A stretch of DNA of 64,000 nt from JBGQOG01 sp052113705 (GTDB lineage Bacteria > Pseudomonadota > Alphaproteobacteria > Rhodobacterales > Rhodobacteraceae): NCBI RefSeq assembly GCF_052113705.1, contig NZ_JBGQOG010000001.1, forward strand, positions 248,001 through 312,000, in the 5' to 3' direction. The translations under genes and the position numbers were made by a program. Position 1 is the stretch's first letter; the number at the start of each line of letters is the position of its first letter. The notes beneath the pieces are model-generated. The model did no database searches. It was not told the origin of the DNA and saw only the letters and a program-made list of their open reading frames with translations. Positions 39,559-49,441 of the stretch are shown here, piece by piece.

Positions 39559-40908
39559 ATGCCGACCACGCCCGCGCCGCACGCCCCTTCAGCTCTTGGG
39601 TCCACGCGTCTCGGGACCATGCGGCAGACGCCCGTGCGCCTCGGCATTGCCGGTCTGGGCACGGTGGGCATTGGCGTCGTCAAGATCGTGCAGCGCCATG
39701 CCGACCTGCTGGCCGCCCGTTCGGGCCGCCCGATTGAAATCACCGCCGTCTGCGCCCGCGACCGCAGCAAGAACCGTGATGCGGATCTGTCGGGCTATGC
39801 CTGGGAAGAAGATGCCGTGGCCCTCGCCCGCCGCGATGACGTCGACGTTTTCGTCGAGCTGATGGGCGGCCATGAAGGTGCTGCCAAAAACGCGCTGGAG
39901 GCCGCGATTGCCAGTGGCAAGGATGTGGTCACCGCCAACAAGGCGCTGCTGGCGCATCACGGGCAGGCGCTGGCGCTCGCGGCCGAGGAAGCGGGCCGGG
40001 TGATCCGCTTTGAGGCCGCCGTGGCCGGGGGCATTCCCGTCATCAAAACCCTGACCGAAGGGCTGGCGGGGAATGCGCTGCGCCGGGTGATGGGCGTGAT
40101 GAACGGCAGCTGCAACTACATCCTGACCCGGATGGAAAGCGCGGGCCTTTCCTATGAAACCGTCTTTGAAGAGGCCCGCGCTCTGGGCTATCTCGAGGCC
40201 GATCCCAATCTCGATGTGGGCGGCATTGATGCGGCGCATAAACTCAGCCTGCTGGCTTCCATCGCCTTCGGCACTCAGGTCAGCTTTGACACGGTCGAGC
40301 TGGAGGGGATCGGTCGCATCTCGATCGACGATATCCGCCGTGCGGGCGATATGGGTTATAAGATCAAGCTGTTGGGCGTGGCGCAGATGACCGGTCGCGG
40401 GCTGGAGCAGCGGATGACCCCCTGCCTCGTGCCCGCCGAAAGCCCGCTGGGCCAGCTGCAGGGCGGCACCAATATGGTGGTGCTCGAGGGCGACAGCGTC
40501 GGCCAGATCGTGCTGCGCGGCGCGGGCGCGGGCGAAGGCCCGACCGCCAGCGCCGTGATGGGCGATGTGATGGACATTGCACGCGGCACCCGCCTGCCCA
40601 CCTTTGGCACCCCCGCCACGCAGCTTGCAGCCCCCACCGCCGCCCGCGCCAATGCGCCCGCCCCCTTCTATCTGCGGCTGGAGCTTTTCGACAAACCCGG
40701 CGCTCTGGCGAAAGTCGCCACCGTGCTCGGCGATGCCGGGGTTTCGATCAGCCGGATGCGGCAATATGGCCATGAGGACACCACCGCGCCGGTGCTGATC
40801 GTCACCCATAAAACCACCCGCGACGCGATTGACCATGCGATTGCCCGCCTGCCCGCCACCGGCGTGGTCGACGGCGATCCGGTCGCGATCCGCATCGAGG
40901 AAGTCTGA
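39559..40908 (+). CDS. hom: Homoserine dehydrogenase
   Basis: Reduces aspartate semialdehyde to homoserine on the way to threonine and methionine. The length is 449 residues. The NAD(P) Rossmann motif LGIAGLGTVGIGVVKIVQ is near the N-terminus, KDVVTANKALLAHHGQALA and GSCNYILTRMESAG are in the catalytic part, with EADPNLDVGGIDAAHKLSLL holding the catalytic Asp/Lys region. A C-terminal ACT domain (FYLRLELFDKPGALAKVATV) implies allosteric feedback control, normally by threonine. ATG 39559 with GGATCAGGAG upstream was chosen over the longer frame. A short extra N-terminal stretch (MPTTPAPHAPSALGS) precedes the conserved part. Confidence 0.97.
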   Translation: MPTTPAPHAPSALGSTRLGTMRQTPVRLGIAGLGTVGIGVVKIVQRHADLLAARSGRPIEITAVCARDRSKNRDADLSGYAWEEDAVALARRDDVDVFVELMGGHEGAAKNALEAAIASGKDVVTANKALLAHHGQALALAAEEAGRVIRFEAAVAGGIPVIKTLTEGLAGNALRRVMGVMNGSCNYILTRMESAGLSYETVFEEARALGYLEADPNLDVGGIDAAHKLSLLASIAFGTQVSFDTVELEGIGRISIDDIRRAGDMGYKIKLLGVAQMTGRGLEQRMTPCLVPAESPLGQLQGGTNMVVLEGDSVGQIVLRGAGAGEGPTASAVMGDVMDIARGTRLPTFGTPATQLAAPTAARANAPAPFYLRLELFDKPGALAKVATVLGDAGVSISRMRQYGHEDTTAPVLIVTHKTTRDAIDHAIARLPATGVVDGDPVAIRIEEV

Positions 40909-40982
40909 CCGCGCGGCGCCCGCACCGGGCGCCCGCCCCCTATCCCCGCAAGCCGGGTGCAACGGACCGGGAGCACGTCGCC

Positions 40983-41375
40983 ATGTTCAGCCACACCACC
41001 CTTGGCGTGCAGGATTTTAGCCGCGCCTTTGCCTTTTACGACCCGCTCCTGACCGGCCTCGGGCACCGCCTGCGCTTTCACACGCCCGCGCGCCCCTGGG
41101 CGGCGTGGGAACCGGCGGGCGGCGGGCGGCCGTTGTTCGTCATCATGACCCCGGAGGATGGCCAGCCCGCCAGCGTCGGCAATGGCACCATGCTGGCGCT
41201 GTTGGCACCCAACCGCGCCACCGTCGATCAGCTCTATGCACAGGCGTTGCGTCTGGGCGGCAGCGACGCGGGCGAACCCGGTCTGCGCCCGGATTACCAC
41301 CCCGATTACTACGGCGCTTATCTGCGCGATCCGGATGGCAACAAGCTCTGCCTCGTCTGCCACGACCCGGCCTGA
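40983..41375 (+). CDS. VOC (glyoxalase/bleomycin-resistance fold) family protein
   Basis: A 130-residue single-domain VOC protein. MFSHTTLGVQDFSRAFAFYD is the opening beta-alpha module, with the metal-ligand His at position 4. The second module ends YYGAYLRDPDGNKLCLVCH, where the DPDGN loop is typical. It is a divergent member with unknown substrate: candidates include small-molecule lyases or dioxygenases. A ribosome site AACGGACCGGGAG lies before the ATG. It lies between hom and glpX, without overlap, so co-function is not implied. Confidence 0.88.
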   Translation: MFSHTTLGVQDFSRAFAFYDPLLTGLGHRLRFHTPARPWAAWEPAGGGRPLFVIMTPEDGQPASVGNGTMLALLAPNRATVDQLYAQALRLGGSDAGEPGLRPDYHPDYYGAYLRDPDGNKLCLVCHDPA

Positions 41376-41611
41376 GCCCCGTCACCGGCCTGCGCCTCAG
41401 ATCGGTGGCACGCCCTGCCTGCCCTTGCGGCAGCCGGTCGGACAACAGATGCCGGTTTCACCATCAGCTTGCGCGGTTTCAGGCCGAAATCCCCGCCATA
41501 ATATCGCAACTGCGGTGACTTAATCGTATGTTAGCGCTCTCACACTTGTGGCTGTTACAGGCTTCGTCCTAGATGCGGCCAGCCCCTGCGAAACCGCAAA
41601 CAGGAATGAAT

Positions 41612-42577
41612 ATGAGCACCCCTATCGACTTTAACGACCGCATGCTTTCGCTGGGCCTCGCCCGTGTCTCCGAGGCCGCCGCCCATGCTTCGGCGCTCTG
41701 GATTGGCCGGGGTGACGAGAAAGCCGCCGATCAGGCCGCCGTCAACGCGATGCGCGAACAGCTGAACATGCTCGACATCAAAGGTGTCGTGGTGATCGGT
41801 GAGGGCGAGCGTGACGAGGCGCCGATGCTGTTCATCGGTGAGGAGGTCGGCACCGGCAATGGGCCGGAAGTGGACATTGCGCTCGACCCGCTGGAAGGCA
41901 CCACGCTGACCGCGAAAGACATGCCGAACGCGCTGACCGTGATCGCCATGGCGCCGCGCGGCACCCTGCTGCACGCCCCCGACGTTTACATGGACAAGCT
42001 GGCCGTCGGCCCGGGCTATCCGAAAGACGTGGTCAGCCTCGACATGACCCCCTCCGAGCGCGTCAAGGCACTGGCCGATGCGCGCGGCTGCGCGATGACC
42101 GACATCACCGTCTGCGTGCTCGAGCGTCCGCGCCACGAAGACCTGATCGATGAGCTGCGCCAGACCGGTGCCGCAATCCGCCTGATCACCGATGGCGATG
42201 TGGCGGGCGTCATCCACTGCGCCGAAGCCGAGATCACCGGCATCGACATGTACATGGGCTCGGGCGGCGCGCCGGAGGGTGTGCTGGCCGCCTCGGCGCT
42301 GAAATGCATGGGGGGCCAGATGTGGGGCCGCCTCCTGTTCCGCAACGATGACGAGCGCGGCCGCGCCCGCAAGGCCGGGATCACCGATCTCGACCGCATC
42401 TATGCGCGCGACGATCTGGTCACCTCGGATGTGATCTTTGCCGCGACCGGCGTCACCGACGGCTCGATCGTGGCAGGGATCAAGCGCGAGCCGGGTCATC
42501 TGACCACCGAGACGATCCTGATGCGCTCGAAAACCGGTTCGGTGCGGCGGATGATCTACCGCAACCCGATCAAGTGA
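41612..42577 (+). CDS. glpX: Class II fructose-1,6-bisphosphatase
   Basis: Gluconeogenic phosphatase of the GlpX type, 321 residues. The Li+-sensitive phosphatase core is seen in KGVVVIGEGERDEAPMLFIGE and VDIALDPLEGTTLTAKDMPN, where the acidic residues bind two metals. RLITDGDVAGVIHCAE and GSGGAPEGVLAASALKCMGG also fit. ATG 41612 was chosen because CAGGAATGA lies about 8 bases upstream; ATG 41606 is too close to it. A strong terminator follows. It may also serve sedoheptulose-bisphosphatase activity in the Calvin cycle, as GlpX enzymes do in some autotrophs; unproven here. Confidence 0.96.
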   Translation: MSTPIDFNDRMLSLGLARVSEAAAHASALWIGRGDEKAADQAAVNAMREQLNMLDIKGVVVIGEGERDEAPMLFIGEEVGTGNGPEVDIALDPLEGTTLTAKDMPNALTVIAMAPRGTLLHAPDVYMDKLAVGPGYPKDVVSLDMTPSERVKALADARGCAMTDITVCVLERPRHEDLIDELRQTGAAIRLITDGDVAGVIHCAEAEITGIDMYMGSGGAPEGVLAASALKCMGGQMWGRLLFRNDDERGRARKAGITDLDRIYARDDLVTSDVIFAATGVTDGSIVAGIKREPGHLTTETILMRSKTGSVRRMIYRNPIK

Positions 42578-42592
42578 TCTAAACCTCTCGGC

Positions 42593-42633
42593 AAGGGGCC
42601 GGCCCGGAGCAACCTCCGGCGCCGGCCCTTTTG
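42593..42633 (+). terminator. Terminator of glpX
   Basis: Extended hairpin AAGGGGCCGGCC-CGGAG-CAAC-CTCCG-GC-GCCGGCCC (42593 onward) followed by TTTTGCATTT, starting 15 bases after the glpX stop. Confidence 0.88.
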
Positions 42634-42672
42634 CATTTGCAGCCCCCCGCTGCCCCAGACCCCGGAGCCGCC

Positions 42673-44415
<1,743 letters not shown>

Positions 44416-44437
44416 TAACCTTAAATATAAGGGAAAA

Positions 44438-44509
44438 ACGCGGGGCGTCAGAAAAAATTCAAAAAACCGCAAAAATCCTCTTGCGCCCCCCCGCGTCCTA
44501 CCCTAAAAC
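44438..44509 (+). promoter_or_regulatory. tRNA-Glu promoter overlapped by a large hairpin
   Basis: TTGCGC (44481-44486), 17 bases, TAAAAC (44504-44509) is a good sigma-70 promoter 54 bases before tRNA-Glu. ACGCGGGG (44438-44445) and CCCCGCGT (44489-44496) form an 8-bp perfect stem with an A-rich 43-base loop. Its right arm lies in the promoter spacer, so the recJ 3' hairpin and the tRNA promoter share sequence. Confidence 0.5.
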
Positions 44510-44563
44510 CCCCCTCACGCCAAGCGCGGTACGGACTGAAAAGAACGTCACCGAGGCAACAGC

Positions 44564-44638
44564 GGCCCGTTCGTCTATCGGTTAGGACACCAGGTTTTCA
44601 ACCTGGTAAGAGGGGTTCGACTCCCCTACGGGCTGCCA
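44564..44638 (+). tRNA. tRNA-Glu (TTC)
   Basis: A 75-base cloverleaf with encoded CCA. Acceptor GGCCCGT pairs with ACGGGCT, anticodon stem CCAGG/CCTGG with loop TTTTCAA (TTC at 44597-44599), T-stem AGGGG/CCCCT with TTCGACT. Discriminator G73. The D-arm region TCGTCTATCGGTTAGGACA is typical of tRNA-Glu. Confidence 0.97.
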
Positions 44639-45052
44639 CTTTCCTCCTGAAGTGCAGCAAATACACTCCCGGATGTGAAAACACCCCCCCCACCGAAATA
44701 CCCAGCTGCTGCAGCCATTACAGGTTTGTATTCTGCGCGTTTCGCGGTCCGCTTCCACCTGCGCCGCACGAGACATGGGGTACGTGGCCGCCGCGTCCCT
44801 GCGGCGCAAGATGCGGATTGCCCTTGGGAACTGAGGGAAACCGGATCCCGTCCTGTGACAGAATCGCCCCGAGCCCGCTGCACCCATCAGACCGGGCAAC
44901 GCCCCTGCCGGACGGCAAGCCTGCGGCAGCCCAATCGCGGGACGCGGGCCAAGCGTCGCGTCATGTGCCACCTCAGCGGGATTCCAAGCGCGGCCTCGCC
45001 CGGTGACGCTCAGGCATCGGGCACTCAGGCGTCAGGCGTCAGGCGTCAGGCG
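44639..45052. other. Non-coding gap after tRNA-Glu
   Basis: No supported gene on either strand; open frames here run through the tRNA. The 3' edge is the 7-bp tandem repeat. No integrase or tRNA-end duplication was seen, so there is no sign of an island. Confidence 0.6.
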
Positions 45053-45067
45053 TCAGGCGTCAGGCGT
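45026..45067. repeat. 7-bp tandem repeat (CAGGCGT) x 6 at the YigZ-like stop
   Basis: Six perfect head-to-tail copies of CAGGCGT. The YigZ-like gene, read on the minus strand, enters the array at its last codons, and its stop TGA (45055-45053) lies inside the second repeat from that side. A copy-number change would alter only the spacer downstream of the stop. Confidence 0.95.
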
Positions 45068-45412
45068 CTCGAGATAGGCGCGCACCGCGGTTTGCACATG
45101 CCGAAAGCGGTCGCCGCCGAGATGCGTGCCTCCAAACCATCGGGTGACCACGATCACATGATCATAGAGCCCCTCGCGTTCAAGCATCCGCAGGATCACC
45201 GCCCCGGCCCCGGCTTCGCCATCATCTGCCTTGATCGGTTCGGGCCCCTCCGACAGAAGCACCGCCCAGCTGTTATGGGTGGCCTTGGCAAAGCGTTTGC
45301 TGCGCTTCAAGGTGCTGACGAGGGCCTGCGCTTCGGCCCGGCTGGCCGCCGCGCCGCCCGACACCGCATATTTCGAGCCGCGGTCGCTCAGCACATTGTC
45401 GATGATTTTCAT
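45053..45412 (-). CDS. YigZ/IMPACT family protein
   Basis: A 119-residue protein consisting of only the N-terminal Impact domain (UPF0029). It carries VSGGAAASRAEAQALVSTLK, KATHNSWAVLL, then EPIKADDGEAGAGAVILRML, where the DDGEAxGxAG-like loop is diagnostic, and VIVVTRWFGGTHLGGDRF. E. coli YigZ and yeast Yih1 share this fold; the bacterial role is unclear. This version is shorter than YigZ (about 200 residues) and lacks the DUF1949 domain. ATG 45412 was chosen because the conserved domain begins there. The gene ends in a heptanucleotide repeat array. Confidence 0.87.
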   Translation of the reverse strand: MKIIDNVLSDRGSKYAVSGGAAASRAEAQALVSTLKRSKRFAKATHNSWAVLLSEGPEPIKADDGEAGAGAVILRMLEREGLYDHVIVVTRWFGGTHLGGDRFRHVQTAVRAYLETPDA

Positions 45413-45742
45413 CCCCCAGACATGCCAAAACCCGCCGCCCGTGGCAAGACGGCGGGCGCAGGAAGGGCAGGCGCAATGCGGGCGGGAAGATGAAGCGCTC
45501 GGGCACCGCGCGGCGCGCCAAAACGACAGACCGAAGCAACGGGCCAAATCGCCAGGCTAAAGCGGCGGACTAAATCGCCGGGAAGACCTCGGACAGCCCC
45601 GGATCTGCCGCTGACATCATCCCGCCCACATCCACCCAGAGCACCGCCATGGGCGAAACCGCTGCGGGCGACGCGCCGGAAACTGCACGGAAACGGGGCG
45701 CACCCTGGGTGCACCCGGGGCGGGCATCGCCACGCCGATGGG
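45413..45742. other. Non-coding gap upstream of the YigZ-like gene
   Basis: No convincing gene. Several short GC-rich palindromes occur (for example CCCGCCG/CGGCGGG near 45431-45456 and GTGCACCC near 45709). Their role is unclear. Confidence 0.5.
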
Positions 45743-46006
45743 TCAGCGCAGCTCGGCCAGTGCGCCCAGAACGGGGCCGTTCGGACAGCCCGCCGGGGCC
45801 GCGGCCACCGGCCCCTCGGCCCTCGTCAGCGCGGCGGCGCAGGCCTCGCAGTCGCCGCAGGCCCGGCATTGCAGCACCATCGTGCTGACATCCTGCAGCG
45901 TCAGGAAATTATCCTGCACAGCTTCGGCCAGATCGACGCCCATCCGCCAGGCCAATCCCCGCGTCAGCCGTTGGGGCAAAGTATCGTCACGCATCATCAC
46001 GCCCAT
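45743..46006 (-). CDS. DUF6455 family protein, copy 2
   Basis: An 87-residue small protein with a cysteine-rich centre: QCRACGDCEACAAAL, giving a CxxCxxCxxC spacing that could bind an Fe-S cluster or zinc. The N-terminal helix LTRGLAWRMGVDLAEAVQDN is shared in pattern with the upstream copy (HMAEVAGVDMTAAL). The assignment to DUF6455 is from the general pattern of these small Rhodobacterales proteins. The start ATG 46006 overlaps the upstream gene by 20 bases; ATG 45997 or 45994 are alternatives. It shares the transcript driven by the FNR-box promoter. Confidence 0.78.
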   Translation of the reverse strand: MGVMMRDDTLPQRLTRGLAWRMGVDLAEAVQDNFLTLQDVSTMVLQCRACGDCEACAAALTRAEGPVAAAPAGCPNGPVLGALAELR

Positions 46007-46301
46007 TGTCACGCTCTCCCTCGCGCTGTGCCAGCCCGGCAATCAGCCCCGCATTCCGGCAATATGACGGCAGTTGTGCCACCGGCAGCCTCTCCGGCAG
46101 CCCCTCCGGCCCGCGCTGATCGGCTAGCCATTGGTCACAGGCATCCGGCCGGGCGCAGCCCACACAGGCCATCACCGCCGTGGCCCAGCCCTCGCGGGTC
46201 AGCCGCGCCTCCCCCAGCGCCGCCGTCATGTCCACCCCAGCCACCTCGGCCATGTGATTGACCAAGGCGGCGTGACGGTTGAGGACACGGGCAGCGGGCA
46301 T
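45987..46301 (-). CDS. DUF6455 family protein, copy 1
   Basis: A 104-residue small protein, first of a tandem pair. It reads VLNRHAALVNHMAEVAGVDM and then VMACVGCARPDACDQWLADQ, with a CxxCxxxxxC cluster and a later Cys (SYCRNAGLIAGLAQ). ATG 46301 was chosen: the open frame extends upstream, but the FNR box lies at 46365-46378 inside that extension, and the conserved part starts here. It overlaps copy 2 by 20 bases. Microaerobic expression through FnrL is inferred from the perfect box. No function is known. Confidence 0.78.
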   Translation of the reverse strand: MPAARVLNRHAALVNHMAEVAGVDMTAALGEARLTREGWATAVMACVGCARPDACDQWLADQRGPEGLPERLPVAQLPSYCRNAGLIAGLAQREGERDNGRDDA

Positions 46302-46364
46302 GACTGAACTTCCGACAAGGGCTGAACCTGAGGACCACATTCTGCCCTTCCCCAGCGCGATACC

Positions 46365-46378
46365 TTGATTCAGATCAA
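46365..46378 (-). promoter_or_regulatory. FNR/FnrL box
   Basis: TTGAT-TCAG-ATCAA, a perfect palindromic match to the FNR consensus TTGAT-N4-ATCAA. Its centre is about 70 bases upstream of the DUF6455 copy 1 start. If it acts as a class II site (centre at -41.5), transcription would begin near 46330, leaving a leader of about 29 bases. Confidence 0.85.
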
Positions 46379-46449
46379 GCAGCATGTGGGGGCCAGATTG
46401 AGCGTCCCTGTCTCGCGGCCGCCGCCGGAACCCATGGCACCGGCGAGGT

Positions 46450-47754
46450 TCAGAACGCGATGACCGGGGCCGGACGGGCCTCGGCGGCCCCGGCGGCGGC
46501 CTCAGCCACCTCCTGCGCGAGCGAGGCAACCCATGCGCGATCCTGCGGCAGGGACAGACCGGCCTCCGCCTGCGCCGCTGCCGCCGCCGATTGCTTCACC
46601 GCAGCCGGGCCAAAACGTGCCGGGTCGATCTGCACCAGCGCCAGCAGCGCCTTTTGCAGCCGCACCTGCACCTCGGCCATCGCCGCACCATCGCGGGCAA
46701 TCGGCGCGAAGCCATCAGCCAGCATATCCTCCACAAGAACCGGCGGCACCCAGAGACGGGGAAACCGCACCTCGGGGGCCCCCGCCTTCTCCCACAGCAA
46801 CAGCACGCGCAGCAGCCGCCCGATGACGTCAATACCCGTGCCCGGATCGTTCACCGCCGGCGACAGCGCCCGCGCGCCAATCTCGGCCAGCACGATCAGT
46901 CCGAAACGCGGATCCTGATCAAAGCTGCGCGCCGGCCCGATCACATGACAGGCCCGCAGCCGGTCGGTGAACGCCTGCCGCTGAGCCGGATCTGCGGGCA
47001 GCGGCTCGACATAGGCCAATGCGCGGGCGGGATGCACGAAACTGCCCGGCAGCGCCGCAAGGAAGAGCCGCCCGCCACTCTCTTCGGCAAGCGCGGAGAG
47101 AGTTTCCAGATCGAGATGCTGCACATAGCCGACCTCGGCGGCGCAGACCGCCTCGGCACGGGCAGGCGGCCCCTCGAACGCAGGGTTTCCGCCCAGATAG
47201 GGATCGGCCGCCCGCGTGGCATGCGCGGTGGCGGCCGCCGCCTCCACCCGCGCCAACGTATCGGCGAGCAGACCAAACCCGGTCAGATGCGCGATCCAGC
47301 GCAGCAGCGCCAGCACGATCAGGCCCAGCACCACGATGGTCACCGCATAGAGGATCAGGCGGCCCTCATTGCCGTAGACGCCCATTTTCAGCGCGATCAG
47401 CCCGACGAGACTATAGATGAAGGCCCCGATAAAGGTCGCCAGAACGCTTTGACTGGTGCTGTCACCTTGCAGCAGTGCCGTCGCACGCGGGGTGCCGCCA
47501 TTCGCCGCCGAGGCAAAGGCCTGCACCATGATCGAGAGCGAAAACGTGCTCACGGCCAGCATCGAGGTGGCCATGATGTTCAGCAGCGAGCCGACGGCAT
47601 CCGCACCCAGCTTGGTCGACAGATCATCCGGCACCAGCGGCGCCAGCCAGATCGCGGCCAGCGCGGTGGCCACGCCCAACAGGCCAAAGGCCAGAACCCG
47701 CACCCAGATATGGCGCAAGAACCGCTTCAGCAACCAGCGCCATTTTGACATCAT
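46450..47754 (-). CDS. DUF2254 family membrane protein
   Basis: A 434-residue inner-membrane protein of the DUF2254 family, function unknown. Hydrophobic segments at the N-terminus: VLAFGLLGVATALAAIWLAP, SLLNIMATSMLAVSTFSLSI, VLATFIGAFIYSLVGLIALK and LILYAVTIVVLGLIVLALLR. A soluble domain follows, with VGYVQHLDLETLSALAEE, then the diagnostic IGARALSPAVNDPGTGIDVI. The Ala-rich C-terminal tail (AQEVAEAAAGAAEARPAP) is probably cytoplasmic. Start ATG 47754. The upstream neighbour region is repeat-rich. Not obviously coupled to the DUF6455 genes. Confidence 0.88.
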   Translation of the reverse strand: MMSKWRWLLKRFLRHIWVRVLAFGLLGVATALAAIWLAPLVPDDLSTKLGADAVGSLLNIMATSMLAVSTFSLSIMVQAFASAANGGTPRATALLQGDSTSQSVLATFIGAFIYSLVGLIALKMGVYGNEGRLILYAVTIVVLGLIVLALLRWIAHLTGFGLLADTLARVEAAAATAHATRAADPYLGGNPAFEGPPARAEAVCAAEVGYVQHLDLETLSALAEESGGRLFLAALPGSFVHPARALAYVEPLPADPAQRQAFTDRLRACHVIGPARSFDQDPRFGLIVLAEIGARALSPAVNDPGTGIDVIGRLLRVLLLWEKAGAPEVRFPRLWVPPVLVEDMLADGFAPIARDGAAMAEVQVRLQKALLALVQIDPARFGPAAVKQSAAAAAQAEAGLSLPQDRAWVASLAQEVAEAAAGAAEARPAPVIAF

Positions 47755-47771
47755 CGGTTTCGCCTCCCCCC

Positions 47772-47863
47772 GCCTGCCTCAGGCCCGCTTGCCACAGGTC
47801 TGCCTGCCTCCGGCCCGCTTGCCGCAACCCGGCCAGCCACAGCCCGAACAGCCACAGCCCGGC
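47772..47863. repeat. Two adjacent tandem-repeat blocks upstream of DUF2254
   Basis: Block A: GCCTGCCTC-GGCCCGCTTGCC-CA, 25 bp at 47772-47796 and 47802-47826 with two mismatches. Block B: CAGCCACAGCCCG(AA/GC), 15 bp at 47834-47848 and 47849-47863. Both lie between the DUF2254 start and the M48 gene 3' end. Confidence 0.85.
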
Positions 47864-47992
47864 CAGCCTGAGAGGGCAACGATACAGAGGTTCTCCGGGT
47901 TCCCGTAGCGCAAAGACATGGATTGCCGGGACTTATCGCTTCCGCGCCGCATGCGGGACGGCATGCGCCCGGGCCGCGAAGATGCCGAATGG

Positions 47993-48802
47993 TCAGTAGG
48001 CTGCAAGCCTGCCCGCAGGCAGGCCCGACAGCGACGCCTGCCGTTTCAACGCCTCAACCGTGCGGTGAACCACGGCGATGCGCTGCGCATTGGCGGGATG
48101 CGAGCCGAGGAAAGTATCCCCCGGATCGGGCAGACGGGTGAAGAACAGCGCGCCGCGTTCGGGGTCAAACCCGGCGTTCCAGCTGAGGATGGCGCCCAGC
48201 TGATCGGCCTCAAGCTCGTATTCCTTGGAATAGGCGCGGCTGGCGACCGTGGCGCCCCAGTTCTGCGCCTCGCGCACCGTGGCATCATCCGCCCCGGTGG
48301 CGGCGGTCAGCGCCCCCAGAATCATCGCCCCGGTCATCGCCTGATTTTGCTGCCGTGGCAGGTGCCCCGCGATGTGATGCGCCGCCTCATGGCCCATGAC
48401 GAAGGCCAGTTCATCCCGGTTGCGCGCCTCGGCGATCAACGCGAGGTTGAATTCGATGATCGGCTCGCCATTGGGGCCAAGGCTCTGCGCGGCGTTGGGC
48501 GAGGCCCCGCCCATCACGCCGTAGCCAATCTGGAAATCGCAATTGCGCCCGACGGTGCGGGCCCGGCATTCGGCCTCGATTTGCGGCTCCATCACCCGCA
48601 CCACCGCCACAAAGTTACGGGCCGCCTCGCGTGCGCTCAGCGGCTGGTCGGCGGTGCCTTCGGCCCCCGGCTCATATTCCGGATAGCCGATTTCGCTCTC
48701 GGGCCGGACCTGCGGCCCCGCACCGGGTGCAGCGCAGGCCGCAAGAAGCGGCAGCAGCAGGGCCAGCATCCAGCCCGAACGGAAGGGGCGCATCAACAGC
48801 AT
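47993..48802 (-). CDS. M48 family zinc metalloprotease lipoprotein
   Basis: A 269-residue periplasmic Zn protease of the M48 family (LoiP/YcaL-like). The N-terminus GWMLALLLPLLAACAAPGA is a lipoprotein signal with lipobox LAAC. The catalytic motif HEAAHHIAGHL holds both His ligands and the Glu, and EYELEADQLGAIL holds the third metal ligand Glu. LPDPGDTFLGSHPANAQRI (the HPxxxxR motif) is present near the C-terminus. This class takes part in envelope quality control. The start MLLMRPF at 48802 could instead be the second ATG, with little effect on the signal. Confidence 0.92.
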   Translation of the reverse strand: MLLMRPFRSGWMLALLLPLLAACAAPGAGPQVRPESEIGYPEYEPGAEGTADQPLSAREAARNFVAVVRVMEPQIEAECRARTVGRNCDFQIGYGVMGGASPNAAQSLGPNGEPIIEFNLALIAEARNRDELAFVMGHEAAHHIAGHLPRQQNQAMTGAMILGALTAATGADDATVREAQNWGATVASRAYSKEYELEADQLGAILSWNAGFDPERGALFFTRLPDPGDTFLGSHPANAQRIAVVHRTVEALKRQASLSGLPAGRLAAY

Positions 48803-49109
48803 CGAAAGCTCCGGTCATCTCGCCTGTAGGTAGCGCGGCGGATCGGCAACGAAAAGAGGCTACACCGCGCAGACCGGGGCGCAAGCCCGCTCTCCTGTGC
48901 AAGGCCGCACGACACCGGGATGTGATGACGCCGCGCCCCAGCGCCTGCCCCGCCACGCACCCCGCCACGCTCCCGCGCGCCCGGGCATGCGCTGGAGCAA
49001 GCTCTCAGGCAGGCCCGCGGGCAGGCGCTGGCGCCATGATCCGCGCGGCCCCGCTACTGCGCCGCGAAATTCGATTGCGCGCTCCTCGGCTGCGCGCTAG
49101 CCTGATCCC
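48803..49109. other. Non-coding gap upstream of the M48 gene
   Basis: No gene seen; short GC-rich direct repeats such as CCCCGCCACGC/CCCCGCCACGC near 48950-48970 are the only structure. It holds the promoters of both flanking genes, but no clear -35/-10 was identified. Confidence 0.5.
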
Positions 49110-49361
49110 ATGTTCAGCATCGAGCACGACTTTGACGCCACCGTGATCACCCTTGTCGATGAGGGCGATGACCCGGATGATTATCTGCAAGAAGACGTGA
49201 CCATTCAGGCCTTTGAGGACTGCGTCACCGTCGAGCAGATGGATGAGCACACCGATGTGGTGCAAAAAATCACCCTGTCGCATGCGCAACTGCGTGAATT
49301 GGCGGCGGCGCTGAACCTGCCCGAAGGCGTGTACCGTTTGAATGTTGCCGAGGGAAAATAA
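49110..49361 (+). CDS. Small acidic conserved protein of unknown function
   Basis: An 83-residue acidic protein: MFSIEHDFDATVITLVDEGD then DPDDYLQEDVTIQAFEDCVT, ending SHAQLRELAAALNLPEGVYRL. No signal or membrane segment. A single predicted beta-rich half and a C-terminal helix. Codon use resembles the neighbours, and GCCTGATCCC lies before the ATG (no strong ribosome site). The acidic character and the position between the M48 and DUF167 genes do not suggest a function. I have a weak recollection of similar small proteins in Rhodobacterales. Confidence 0.72.
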   Translation: MFSIEHDFDATVITLVDEGDDPDDYLQEDVTIQAFEDCVTVEQMDEHTDVVQKITLSHAQLRELAAALNLPEGVYRLNVAEGK

Positions 49362-49441
49362 CCGCCGCTGACGCACCGGGCTTGTCTGGCCGGGCAGCCG
49401 CAGAGCGCGAATGATCGCCCCCCGCACCCCAGCCGGAACTC

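Noticed and set aside
44582..44971. 129-codon frame on the minus strand running through tRNA-Glu
   Set aside because: Its C-terminus (GESNPSYQVENLVS) is the translated tRNA, a classic artefact.
44564..45052. Integration site for a genomic island at tRNA-Glu
   Set aside because: No integrase, no repeated tRNA 3' end and no change in the gene content downstream.
45026..45067. CRISPR array
   Set aside because: The units are 7 bp head-to-tail without spacers and no cas genes exist in the window.
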